Shown piece by piece: positions 17,160-26,101 of a DNA stretch of 64,000 nucleotides (position 1 is the first letter of the stretch; every line of letters starts with the position of its first letter). The notes beneath the pieces were generated by a model. That model had not been told where the DNA came from, searched no databases, and was given only the letters and a program-made list of their open reading frames with translations. The stretch comes from Ruminiclostridium hungatei (GTDB lineage: Bacteria > Bacillota > Clostridia > Acetivibrionales > DSM-1351). A program made the translations under genes and the position numbers. The stretch is from positions 31,034 to 95,033 of the forward strand of contig NZ_MZGX01000024.1 in NCBI RefSeq assembly GCF_002051585.1. Direction: 5' to 3'.

Positions 17160-18523
17160 TGCTCAATATGACACCAAAAGAAATAACCGAACGCAGTGCG
17201 CTCAGAGTTAATCCTTGTAAGACCTGTCAGCCTGTAGGTGCTCTTTATGCGGCGCTGGGAGTTCACAATTGCATGCCCCACAGCCATGGTTCACAGGGCT
17301 GTGTATCCTATCACAGAACCTTCCTGAGCAGGCATTTCAAAGAACCTGCAATAGCTTCCACCAGCTCTTTTACAGAAGGTGCGTCAGTATTCGGCGGCGG
17401 CAGCAACATCAGAACAGGTGTAAAAAATGTTTTTGATATATACAACCCTGATATTATTGCAGTCCATACCACCTGTCTCAGTGAGACCATAGGTGATGAC
17501 CTGAATGCATTCATACAGGATATTGACATTCCCGACGGAAAAATTGTAGTTCACACAAATACTCCCAGCTATGTAGGCTCACACGTCAACGGTTTTTACA
17601 ATATGATGTGCGGTTTTATTACCTATCTGGCCAAGCACACAGGAAACTCCAACGGAAAGACGGCTATTTTCCCCGGTTTTGTAAATCCCGGAGATATCAG
17701 GGAAATGAAAAAAATAGCCGGGCTCTTAAAGGTGCCTTATACCATGTTTCCGGATCAAAGCGGTGTAATGGATGCACCAATGACCGGAGACTATTCCATG
17801 TATCCCAAGGGCGGAACTACCATACCCGAAATTGTGGGACTGGGCGATTGCTCAGGTGTCCTGGCACTGGGAGAGCTTACCTGTGAGGAACCGGCAAACG
17901 TGCTTGAGAGAAAGTGCAAGGTTCCCCATGAATTACTGCCGCTTCCAATAGGAATAGAAGCTACAGATAGATTTGTAATGGCCCTGGCAGCAATATCACA
18001 GGCGGAAGTGCCCTACGAGCTTGAAGAGGAAAGAGGCCAGTTGGTGGACCTCATGCTGGATGCACACTTCTATTTCTTCAACAAGTCGGTTGCCATCTTC
18101 GGAGATCCTGACACTGTGCTGGGCCTGACTAGAATGGCACTTGAACTGGGTATGATTCCAAAATATGTGCTGACAGGAACCCCGGGTGAAAATTTTGTAA
18201 AACTCTCACAAGCGCTCTTCGCACAGTACGGAGTGGAAGGCTGCACTGCAAAGGCCGGCGGTGATTTGTTCGAACTGCATCAGTGGATCAAAAACGATAA
18301 AGTTGATTTGCTGCTGGGCTCATCCTACGGCAAGCAGATTGCAAAGGCGGAGGACATTCCTTTTGTAAGGGCGGGCTTCCCCGTACTTGACAGATATGCT
18401 CATTCAAACTCCCCCATAGTTGGCTACAAAGGAGCAATGAGGCTGGTTGAAATGATAGCAAATGCATTGATGGACAGACAGGACAGAGATGCCAGCGATG
18501 AGGATTTGGAAATCGTAATGTAA
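17159..18523 (+). CDS. nifK: Nitrogenase MoFe protein beta chain
   Basis: 454 residues, short at the N-terminus compared with the proteobacterial form (about 520), as in C. pasteurianum. P-cluster cysteines are seen in NPCKTCQPVG, HGSQGCVSYH and TTCLSETIGDD. ATG 17159 overlaps the nifD stop by one base, with RBS aggaggtg, so alpha and beta chains are made in a coupled 1:1 way. It forms the alpha2-beta2 dinitrogenase. The next nif gene begins 346 bp later, after a palindromic element. Confidence 0.97.
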   Translation: MLNMTPKEITERSALRVNPCKTCQPVGALYAALGVHNCMPHSHGSQGCVSYHRTFLSRHFKEPAIASTSSFTEGASVFGGGSNIRTGVKNVFDIYNPDIIAVHTTCLSETIGDDLNAFIQDIDIPDGKIVVHTNTPSYVGSHVNGFYNMMCGFITYLAKHTGNSNGKTAIFPGFVNPGDIREMKKIAGLLKVPYTMFPDQSGVMDAPMTGDYSMYPKGGTTIPEIVGLGDCSGVLALGELTCEEPANVLERKCKVPHELLPLPIGIEATDRFVMALAAISQAEVPYELEEERGQLVDLMLDAHFYFFNKSVAIFGDPDTVLGLTRMALELGMIPKYVLTGTPGENFVKLSQALFAQYGVEGCTAKAGGDLFELHQWIKNDKVDLLLGSSYGKQIAKAEDIPFVRAGFPVLDRYAHSNSPIVGYKGAMRLVEMIANALMDRQDRDASDEDLEIVM

Positions 18524-18606
18524 TTAACTCAACTATTTTGACATTCCTGTAAGGACAGTACTTACGTACAACCTTTAAATCAATGGCTGTACTAAAAATA
18601 ATTGAT

Positions 18607-18705
18607 AGTACAACATTCGGTAAATAGGGTGCATAAATTTGGAGAAGATTTTTTGGAAATACAAGGCGGAGGAATTATGTGCCGGGATTTACCGAATGTT
18701 GTACT
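18607..18705. repeat. Palindromic repeat element between nifK and nifE
   Basis: A perfect 19-bp inverted repeat (arms 18607-18625 and 18687-18705, agtacaacattcggtaaat) encloses a 61-bp core containing ggaaatacaaggcggagga. The 18524-18869 gap otherwise shows no gene and no clear terminator. The core resembles that of the element at 41653-41744, so both look like members of one dispersed palindromic family. Confidence 0.7.
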
Positions 18706-18869
18706 AATATCAGTAAGGTTCGGAATTAAATATATGAATTCTTCACCAACTGATACCTGCAACTATTTTTAATTGTACCAACCGTTGCTTTTAAGCTGTA
18801 CTTTCGTACTATGACAAAGACTGATAAGCAGCTTGAGTTAATAACAAAAGCCAGAAGGAGGGATGGCGT

Positions 18870-20195
18870 ATGGAATCAACAATCTTAAAAGAAAGAAAAG
18901 AATTTATAGGTTACGGGAAAGCAAGTACGATTAAATGCGAAAGCGACAGCCTTTCAGGTTCTGTAAGCCAGCGTGCCTGTGTATACTGCGGTGCCAGAGT
19001 AGTGCTCAATCCCATTACTGATGCCTTTCATATCGTACACGGACCTATCGGCTGTGCCAGCTATACCTGGGATATCAGGGGAAGCCTGTCCAGCGGCAGT
19101 GACCTCTATAGAAACAGCTTTTCAACAGACCTGAGTGAACAGGATATAGTTTTTGGAGGAGAGAAAAAGCTGACGGCGGCAATAGATGAAATTGTTGAAA
19201 AGCATCAGCCCAAGCTTATATTTGTCTATGCAACCTGCATCGTAGGTGTAATAGGTGACGACGTGGAAGCGGTCTGCAGGCTTGCGGAAAAGAAGTACGG
19301 AATCAGGGTTATTCCTGTAAAATCTCCCGGCTTTTCGGGGAATAAATCCTACGGCTATAAAATGGCTTGTAATGCCATACTGGCATTGCTGGAGCCTTAT
19401 AAAAACATACCCGGGACACAGGGTGTAAATATACTTGGAGACTTTAACCTGGCAGGAGAAATGTGGCTTATAAAAAACTATCTGAAGGAAATAGGAATTC
19501 CCGTGGTATCCACCATTACAGGTGATGCAAGCCATGACAGCCTGGTAAAGGCTCCTTCTGCACAGCTCAATATTGTGCAGTGCGCGGGTTCCATGACCTA
19601 CCTGGCAAAAAAGATGGAGCAGGAGATGGGAATCCCTTATATCAAAATAAGCTTTTTCGGAGTGGAGGATACCTCACAATCACTCATAAGAGTAGCAGAA
19701 GCAATCGGAACTGAAGAAAATATTCAAAAGGCAAGGCAGTTTACCAAAAACGAAACGGACAGACTTAAAAGTTTTTTAGATAAATACAGGAAAAACCTGG
19801 AAGGGAAAAAGGCTGCCATATATGTAGGCGGCGGCTTTAAGGCAATTTCCCTCATAAGGCAGTTCAACGAAATGGGAATAGAGACTGTCGTGGTGGGAAC
19901 TCAAACAGGTAAGGCAGAGGACTATGAGATCATTTCAAGCCTTGTAGGAGAGAATACGGTAATTCTGGATGATGCGAACCCTGCGGAGTTGGAGACCTTT
20001 ATAAAGGAAAAAGGTGCGGACATACTTGTAGGGGGAGTAAAGGAAAGGCCGCTGGCTTACAAGCTGGGAGTTGCCTTTTGCGATCATAATCATGAAAGGA
20101 AACATGCCCTGGCGGGCTATGACGGAGTGATAAATTTCACAAAGGAAATCAATCTGTCCTTAAACAGCCCGGTTTGGCAGTATGTAAATAAATAA
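18870..20195 (+). CDS. nifE: FeMo-cofactor scaffold protein NifE
   Basis: 441 residues, a NifD paralogue forming the NifEN scaffold on which the NifB-derived cluster matures. Cluster cysteines are in RACVYCGARV, GPIGCASY and CIVGVIGDD. The order of motifs and the length fit NifE (about 450-480). RBS gaaggaggg lies before ATG 18870. The partner NifN is fused to NifB in the next gene. Because a palindromic element separates nifK and nifE, they may be on separately tuned messages. Confidence 0.95.
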   Translation: MESTILKERKEFIGYGKASTIKCESDSLSGSVSQRACVYCGARVVLNPITDAFHIVHGPIGCASYTWDIRGSLSSGSDLYRNSFSTDLSEQDIVFGGEKKLTAAIDEIVEKHQPKLIFVYATCIVGVIGDDVEAVCRLAEKKYGIRVIPVKSPGFSGNKSYGYKMACNAILALLEPYKNIPGTQGVNILGDFNLAGEMWLIKNYLKEIGIPVVSTITGDASHDSLVKAPSAQLNIVQCAGSMTYLAKKMEQEMGIPYIKISFFGVEDTSQSLIRVAEAIGTEENIQKARQFTKNETDRLKSFLDKYRKNLEGKKAAIYVGGGFKAISLIRQFNEMGIETVVVGTQTGKAEDYEIISSLVGENTVILDDANPAELETFIKEKGADILVGGVKERPLAYKLGVAFCDHNHERKHALAGYDGVINFTKEINLSLNSPVWQYVNK

Positions 20196-20257
20196 AAGGT
20201 TTAATCGAATAAATTATATTTGTTTCAGTGTGCCATGCACGCAGAAGGGAGGGCATC

Positions 20258-22978
20258 ATGAGCAAGAACTTAGTTAATCTGAATGTAAATCCGTGTAAGA
20301 TGTGTATGCCCATGGGAAGTGTAAGTGCTTTTTATGGTATAAGGAAATGTATGACTATACTCCATGGTTCTCAGGGCTGCAGCACCTATATACGCCGCCA
20401 CATGGCAACTCATTACAATGAGCCCGTTGATATAGCCTCCTCGTCCCTGACAGAAGAAGGAACGGTCTTTGGCGGCGAGCACAATTTGATCAAAGGGCTT
20501 GAAAACATGATCGAGCTGTATAATCCGGAGGTAATAGGCGTTGCAACCACCTGTCTCGCAGAGACCATAGGCGAGGATATACCCCGAATTCTCAAAAGGT
20601 TCTATGACAGCCATCCCGAAACGAATGTAAAAATAATTCCGGTATCCTCGGCGGGATACTCAGGTACCCAGTATGAGGGCTTTTTCAAGGCTCTGAGAGC
20701 AATCGTGGAGAATGTGGAAATGAGGCCGGGAAAAAACAATAAAATCAATATAATTACAGGAATGATTTCTCCTGCCGATACCAGGTATCTTAAAAAGCTT
20801 CTGGAGGAAATGAGAGTGGATTATATCCTGCTGCCTGACCTGTCGGACAATCTGGACGGACAGCATGCGGAAAATTACAACAGGCTTCCGGAGGGAGGAA
20901 CCTCAATAGAGGAAATAGAAATGATGGCAGGAGCAAAAATGACCGTTGAGCTCACAGCTTTTGTAAAGGATGAAAATTCGCCGGCTCAATACCTGTATGA
21001 AGCATACGGGGTTCCTTACGTCAGATGCAATCTTCCTGTGGGACTCAGGGATACGGATGACTTTATCGCGGTACTGGAGGGTGCGGGAGGCAAAAAGACC
21101 GAGGAGATGAAGAAGCAGAGGGGAAGATATCTGGATGCCATGATTGATTCCCACAAATATAATGGAGAGGGCAGGGCGGTAATATTTGGAGAACCGGATT
21201 TTGTTCTTTCGGTAACCAGATTGTGTACGGAAAACGGAATCATGCCCGTGGTGACTGCAACCGGAGCAAAGTCAGGCGCCTTTGTACCTATGATAGAAAA
21301 GGATATAAAAAAGGTAGCGGGTTTCCAGTTTGTAGATAGTTACAAAATACTGGACAATACAGACTTTGACAATATAGAGAAAAATGCGCTGGAACTGGAG
21401 GCAAATGTGATGATTGGAAGCTCCGACGGCAGGAGGATTGAAGAAAAATTCAATATACCTCTGGTGAGATGTGCCTTCCCGGTTCATGACCATGTGGGGG
21501 GACAGCGTGTGAGAATGCTTGGCTACGAGGGTTCCCTGATTCTTCTGGACAGGATTACCAATACCTTGCTGGGGAAAAAGGAGCACAGCTTCAGAAACCA
21601 GTTGTTCAAGAAATATTTCAAGGGAAATGAAGAAGTACAGGCTCCGAAATTGAAGGCTGACGGCCTGGTTCCTGTCAAAGCCGGAAAGCTGGCCGCAACA
21701 AAAGCAGAAATAGCCAGGAAGACTGAAACCCACCCCTGTTTCAACGGCTGCGGCAGCCAGTATGCCAGAATGCACCTGCCTATTGCGCCAAAATGCAACA
21801 TCCAGTGCAATTACTGCGTGAGAAAGTTTGACTGTCCAAATGAAAGCAGGCCGGGGGTCACTACCGAAGTGCTCTCACCCGAGGAGGCAGCAAGGAAGTA
21901 CCAGATGGTAAAAGAAAAAATCCCCAATCTGAAGGTGGTGGGAATTGCCGGACCGGGGGATTCCCTGGCGGAATTTGAAAAGACCAGGAGAACCTTGGAA
22001 CTAATAAGGGAAGCAGACCCTGAAGTTACCTTCTGCCTGTCCACCAACGGTCTGCTGTTGCCGCTGTATGCAGACGAGCTTGTGCAATTGGGGGTATCAC
22101 ATGTGACGGTAACCATGAATGCTGTGAATGCCACCATCGGAGCTAAAATATACAAGCATGTAGACTATATGGGCAACAGGTATTATGGAGAAGTAGGTGC
22201 TGCCATACTTATGGCAAACCAGATGGCGGGACTTAAGAGACTCACTGCCCTGGGGGTTGTCTGTAAGGTGAATATAGTTATGCTCAAGGGCATCAACGAA
22301 TTCCACATACCCATAGTGGTGGCAAAGGCAAAAGAGCTGGGCTGCGAAATAACGAACATAATGCAGATGATACCTGTTAAAGGCAGTGCCTTTGAAAATA
22401 TGCCCCTGACCAGTAATAAGGAAATAACGGAAATGCGTAAAAAATGCGAGCTTTCAATGAAGCAGATGTATCACTGCCGCCAGTGCAGGGCTGATGCCAT
22501 CGGGACTCTGGATAATGACCAGTCCATTAATTTCAGAGGCTGTACCGGCGGTTCCTGCTCAACTGAGGAGAAGAAGGAGAAAGAGAAGATGGAGGAAAAG
22601 CCCATTCTCTTTGCAGTCTCCTCCAAGAGCGGAGTTCTGGTAGACCAGCATTTTGGCCATGCAACCGACTTTTATATATATGAGTACAAGGATAATAACA
22701 TAAGGTTCAAGGAAAGAAGAAGCGTATCCAAATATTGTGACGGTTCGGAAAGCTGTGACGGAATGGGCGGAGGCAGGAAAGAGGGAAAAATAGATGCCAT
22801 TCTTGAAACGGTAAAGGATTGCAAGGGGGTTTTGGCAATGCGCATAGGTGAAGCTCCCAAACAGCGCCTCAAGGAAAATTCAATTGAAACCTATACAACC
22901 TATGACCGTATTGAGGATGCTGTTAAGCAATTCGCCAAAAAAATACAAGCACAGCATTTAGTAAATTACGGCACATAA
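20258..22978 (+). CDS. nifN-B: NifN-NifB fusion, FeMo-cofactor synthesis protein
   Basis: 906 residues. Residues about 1-450 are NifN (NPCKMCMPMGSV, HGSQGCSTY, TTCLAETIGED). After a linker, residues about 490-770 are NifB, a radical-SAM enzyme making NifB-co (8Fe-9S-C), with the triad CNIQCNYC near 512-519. The C-terminal about 130 residues are a NifX/NafY-type cofactor-binding domain (DQHFGHATDFYIYEY). This fusion is known from C. pasteurianum. ATG 20258 is chosen for RBS gaagggagg; the ATG at 20228 has none. A tether between NifB and the scaffold would favour direct hand-over of the precursor. Confidence 0.95.
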   Translation: MSKNLVNLNVNPCKMCMPMGSVSAFYGIRKCMTILHGSQGCSTYIRRHMATHYNEPVDIASSSLTEEGTVFGGEHNLIKGLENMIELYNPEVIGVATTCLAETIGEDIPRILKRFYDSHPETNVKIIPVSSAGYSGTQYEGFFKALRAIVENVEMRPGKNNKINIITGMISPADTRYLKKLLEEMRVDYILLPDLSDNLDGQHAENYNRLPEGGTSIEEIEMMAGAKMTVELTAFVKDENSPAQYLYEAYGVPYVRCNLPVGLRDTDDFIAVLEGAGGKKTEEMKKQRGRYLDAMIDSHKYNGEGRAVIFGEPDFVLSVTRLCTENGIMPVVTATGAKSGAFVPMIEKDIKKVAGFQFVDSYKILDNTDFDNIEKNALELEANVMIGSSDGRRIEEKFNIPLVRCAFPVHDHVGGQRVRMLGYEGSLILLDRITNTLLGKKEHSFRNQLFKKYFKGNEEVQAPKLKADGLVPVKAGKLAATKAEIARKTETHPCFNGCGSQYARMHLPIAPKCNIQCNYCVRKFDCPNESRPGVTTEVLSPEEAARKYQMVKEKIPNLKVVGIAGPGDSLAEFEKTRRTLELIREADPEVTFCLSTNGLLLPLYADELVQLGVSHVTVTMNAVNATIGAKIYKHVDYMGNRYYGEVGAAILMANQMAGLKRLTALGVVCKVNIVMLKGINEFHIPIVVAKAKELGCEITNIMQMIPVKGSAFENMPLTSNKEITEMRKKCELSMKQMYHCRQCRADAIGTLDNDQSINFRGCTGGSCSTEEKKEKEKMEEKPILFAVSSKSGVLVDQHFGHATDFYIYEYKDNNIRFKERRSVSKYCDGSESCDGMGGGRKEGKIDAILETVKDCKGVLAMRIGEAPKQRLKENSIETYTTYDRIEDAVKQFAKKIQAQHLVNYGT

Positions 22979-23085
22979 TTCGGGTATATTTTTTTAAACT
23001 ACATCGTTGTCGAAAGGAACAACATTGTTGTGCTGGCTGCGTATTAACCAAATTTATTTTATATAATGAAAGCGAGGAAAAAATT

Positions 23086-23394
23086 ATGATCAGTCCGAAA
23101 TACCATGTGTTTGTCTGTGCAAGCTGCAGAATCAACGGAACCCAGAAAGGTTACTGCCATACCAAGGGGGCGGTTAACCTTATTCAGAAGTTCATGGGGG
23201 AAATCGACGACAGGGACCTTTCAGGTGATGTAATGATAACCAATACAGGCTGCTTTGGAATTTGCGACAAGGGACCTGTCGTTGTAGTCTATCCGGAAGG
23301 AACCTGGTATGGAAATGTAACGGAGGACGATGTGGAGGAGATAGTGGAGTCACATCTGGAAAACGGGGAGAAGGTTAAAAGGCTGGCAATATAG
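23086..23394 (+). CDS. [2Fe-2S] thioredoxin-fold ferredoxin
   Basis: 102 residues. Cysteines lie at 11, 14, 24, 56 and 60 (FVCASCRING, GYCHTKG, GCFGICDKGP), the pattern of the C. pasteurianum [2Fe-2S] ferredoxin, in which 11, 24, 56 and 60 bind the cluster. That protein interacts with the nitrogenase MoFe protein, which fits the location after nifN-B. The start is ATG 23086, with RBS gcgagg upstream. It is cytoplasmic. A repeat element begins right after the stop. Confidence 0.92.
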   Translation: MISPKYHVFVCASCRINGTQKGYCHTKGAVNLIQKFMGEIDDRDLSGDVMITNTGCFGICDKGPVVVVYPEGTWYGNVTEDDVEEIVESHLENGEKVKRLAI

Positions 23395-23398
23395 AATA

Positions 23399-23523
23399 AA
23401 TTAATCTGTAGTGCCAGTTAATAAAGTCTTTAAGAGACAAGCATTTATTTGAAGCTTGTCCGGGAGTGAGTGGCATTTTCTGACTGTTGCCACATTTTTA
23501 ATTAGCACTACAGGTTAAATTAA
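23399..23523 (+). repeat. MITE-like palindromic repeat, copy A (upstream of nifV)
   Basis: About 125 bp with terminal inverted repeats (ctgtagtgcc at the left, agcactacaggttaa at the right). It is nearly identical to copy B at 27200-27403 in the same orientation, apart from a 76-bp segment present only in B. That segment lies between two acaag direct repeats, so copy A looks like a deletion derivative. Confidence 0.85.
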
Positions 23524-23551
23524 TGCCGGGAATAATAATGGGGGAATGTTT

Positions 23552-24511
23552 ATGATCAGGATTACCGATGCAACTCTGAGTACCGTAAACCATAAGTATG
23601 CCCAAAAAGACACACTGACGGATATGTACAGGCTGCTGCTTCTGACGGGAGTAAACTATGTGGAAATCCCCATGTCTCTCTTAGATATTCTCGGCGATAG
23701 TGTTGACCTTTCCAGGACTGTTCTGAGAGTTGAACATGCCGCACAAATCAGGAACTATCCGGGCTTTATAAGATACATCTGCAGGCACAGCGGGTTTGAA
23801 GTACCTTCGGGCACCATATCCGAGTTTCAAATAAACGATATCAGGGAGGTCAACCTGCTCAGAAGATTTTCCGAACTGGAAAATGTACGTATAGTAGGTC
23901 TGGATGACCTGCTGCAGCATGACTACCTGAATATTTTTGAAAGGTTGAAGCTTTTGCTGGGAAATCAACTGGAATTTTGCCCTCAAAACAACTATTTTTT
24001 TGCCACAGCTCTGGCAGTGGAATGGATACTGAGCGGAGGAGAGAACATCGTTGCAAGTTTCGGGGGCGGAGGAGGCCTTGCGGCACTTGAGGAGGTTGTA
24101 ATGGCTCTCCGGATAGTAAGGCGGCACAAGCCAAATCTGGATTTGTCTGTGCTGAGAGCCTTGAAAAAGCATTATGAGGAGCTGACCGGAATCTCCATCC
24201 GCGGAAACAAACCGGTTATCGGAGACAAAATATTTGATGTGGAATCGGGCATTCATGTTGACGGCATATTCAAGAACGGTGCCAACTATGAGCCCTTTGA
24301 GCCTTCTGTCGTGGGGATGGAAAGAAAAATAGTGGTTGGAAAACATTCGGGCAGAACTACAATAGAAATCAAGCTTAAGGAATACGGCATAGATTTGCCG
24401 AAAGAGAGAATAACAGACCTGCTGGGGAAAATTCAGGAGATGAGTATTGCACTTGGAAGAAGTATAACAGATCAGGAATTTATAAAGCTTGCCGACAATA
24501 TAGCAAAATAG
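23552..24511 (+). CDS. nifV: Homocitrate synthase, omega subunit (NifV-omega)
   Basis: 319 residues, one of two genes that together make homocitrate synthase in clostridia (acetyl-CoA + 2-oxoglutarate to homocitrate, the organic ligand of FeMoco). The C-terminal part of the family is recognisable: HVDGIFKNGANYEPFEP and KIVVGKHSGRTTIEIKL. ATG 23552 is preferred (RBS gggggaa, spacing 5) to ATG 23546. It needs the alpha subunit encoded next, which is frameshifted in this sequence. Confidence 0.88.
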   Translation: MIRITDATLSTVNHKYAQKDTLTDMYRLLLLTGVNYVEIPMSLLDILGDSVDLSRTVLRVEHAAQIRNYPGFIRYICRHSGFEVPSGTISEFQINDIREVNLLRRFSELENVRIVGLDDLLQHDYLNIFERLKLLLGNQLEFCPQNNYFFATALAVEWILSGGENIVASFGGGGGLAALEEVVMALRIVRRHKPNLDLSVLRALKKHYEELTGISIRGNKPVIGDKIFDVESGIHVDGIFKNGANYEPFEPSVVGMERKIVVGKHSGRTTIEIKLKEYGIDLPKERITDLLGKIQEMSIALGRSITDQEFIKLADNIAK

Positions 24512-24581
24512 TATTATTAAGTAAAGTCTGTAAGCCAAAGGCATGCAGCGTTGATTTCCGGCAAAGGGGTTGGCTTGTAAA

Positions 24582-25389
24582 TTGAAACCAAAGAAATATC
24601 TTGTAGATACCACTCTTCGGGATGGAGAACAGAGTCCCGGTTTTGCGTTCAGCATGGAGCAGAAGGTAAGGCTTGCCATCTTGATGGACAGGGCGGGGAT
24701 ACATCAAATCGAAGCCGGAATTCCGGCCATGGGCAGGTACGAAAAGGATTCCATCGCAAAAATCCTGGAAAACAGGCACAGGGCACGGATATCCACATGG
24801 AACAGGATGAACAGGGAGGATATTCTCGATTCCTTTGACTGCAAGCCGGACATAATACACATCAGCGCTCCGGTATCCTATGTTCACATATATTCCAAGC
24901 TAAAGAAAAACAAGGGGTGGCTTCAGAAAAACCTTCAGGAATGTGTGGATTTTGCCATGGAAAAGGGGTATGGTGTTACCGTGGGCTTTGAAGATGCGTC
25001 CAGGGCGGATATAACCTTTATGATAGGATTGGCGGAGGTACTTAAGGATATGTGTGCTGAACATCAGATACGCCGATACCGTAGGGGTACTGACACCCTC
25101 CAGGGCTTTTCAGGCAATAAGCGAAATAAGAAGTCATGCAGACATACCGCTGGGAATCCATGCCCATAACGATTTGGGAATGGCTGTGGCCAATTCTCTG
25201 GAGGCTGCAAGAGCGGGGGCTGATTATATCGATACCACTCTTATGGGAATAGGTGAACGGGCGGGGAACTGTGACATTGGACAATTTATCCTTGCTACCG
25301 AGCAATTGTATGATATCCGTCCCAACAGGAGGGATGTGGGGCTTTTGCAGGAAAAGGGCAGGGAGATAGTTTTTGGAAAACAGCAGTAG
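24582..25389 (+). pseudogene. nifV: Homocitrate synthase, alpha subunit (NifV-alpha), frameshifted
   Basis: The HMGL-like catalytic half begins KPKKYLVDTTLRDGEQSPG (TTG 24582; aaagggg 12 nt upstream). The reading frame is good to about position 25060 (LAEVLKDM) and then continues in another frame with RYADTVGVLTPSRAF, HAHNDLGMAVANSL and GIGERAGNCDIGQF, up to 25389. The shift falls within gctgaacatcagatac, as if two bases were lost. The two pieces together give the expected about 270 residues with the DTTLRDGEQ and HAHND metal-site motifs, so the gene is otherwise intact. It is either a real inactivating mutation or a sequence error. In the first frame translation ends at 25169. Confidence 0.85.
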
Positions 25390-25423
25390 GCGATATTCAC
25401 TTTATCCAAAGGAGGCGGCTGCC

Positions 25424-26101
25424 ATGGATTTGTCACCATTATTCATATCGCTGAAGGTTGCCTTTACAGCAACCTTTATAACCATATTCGCGGGAATAGC
25501 CGCAGCAAGGTATGTGCTGAAAATAAAGAGATTCAAGGGAATGATAGACGGACTGTTTACACTTCCCATGGTTTTGCCGCCCACTGTGGTTGGCTTTTTT
25601 CTGCTGGTATTACTGGGAAAAAACAGTGTCATGGGAAAATTTCTGATGACTTTTAATATAAATGTGGTTTTCACGTGGGTAGGGGCTGTAATAGCCTCTA
25701 CTGTCGTTTCATTCCCATTGATGTACAGAACGGTGCGCGGGGCATTTGAACAGTTTGACATAAACATTGTCTATGCCGCCAGAACACTTGGAATAAAAGA
25801 AAATAAAATTTTTTGGACTATTGTGATACCCAATGTTGTACCCAGTCTTATTGCAGGCACAATTCTGACCTTTGCCAGGGCGCTGGGAGAATTCGGGGCC
25901 ACAATGATGCTGGCGGGAAATATTCCCGGGAGGACCCAGACCATGTCTGTGGCGGTATATTCCGCTGTTCAGTCGGGAGATACCAAAACTGCCTATAGCT
26001 GGGTTATAGCAGTGTGTGCAATGTCTTTTACCGCCATGGTTCTCATGAATTTCTGGAATGGCAGGCAGGCCGGAAAGTCTTCAAAGGGAGGTGGGTTCTG
26101 A
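25424..26101 (+). CDS. modB: Molybdate ABC transporter permease
   Basis: 225 residues with about five membrane helices and the EAA-type coupling loop AARTLGIKENKIFWTIVIPN, then ALGEFGATMMLAGNIPGRTQT, a strong ModB signature. ATG 25424 has RBS aaaggagg. It follows nifV-alpha by 34 bp and overlaps modC (TGATG). It supplies molybdenum for FeMoco. The usual periplasmic-binding gene modA is absent here. Confidence 0.92.
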   Translation: MDLSPLFISLKVAFTATFITIFAGIAAARYVLKIKRFKGMIDGLFTLPMVLPPTVVGFFLLVLLGKNSVMGKFLMTFNINVVFTWVGAVIASTVVSFPLMYRTVRGAFEQFDINIVYAARTLGIKENKIFWTIVIPNVVPSLIAGTILTFARALGEFGATMMLAGNIPGRTQTMSVAVYSAVQSGDTKTAYSWVIAVCAMSFTAMVLMNFWNGRQAGKSSKGGGF

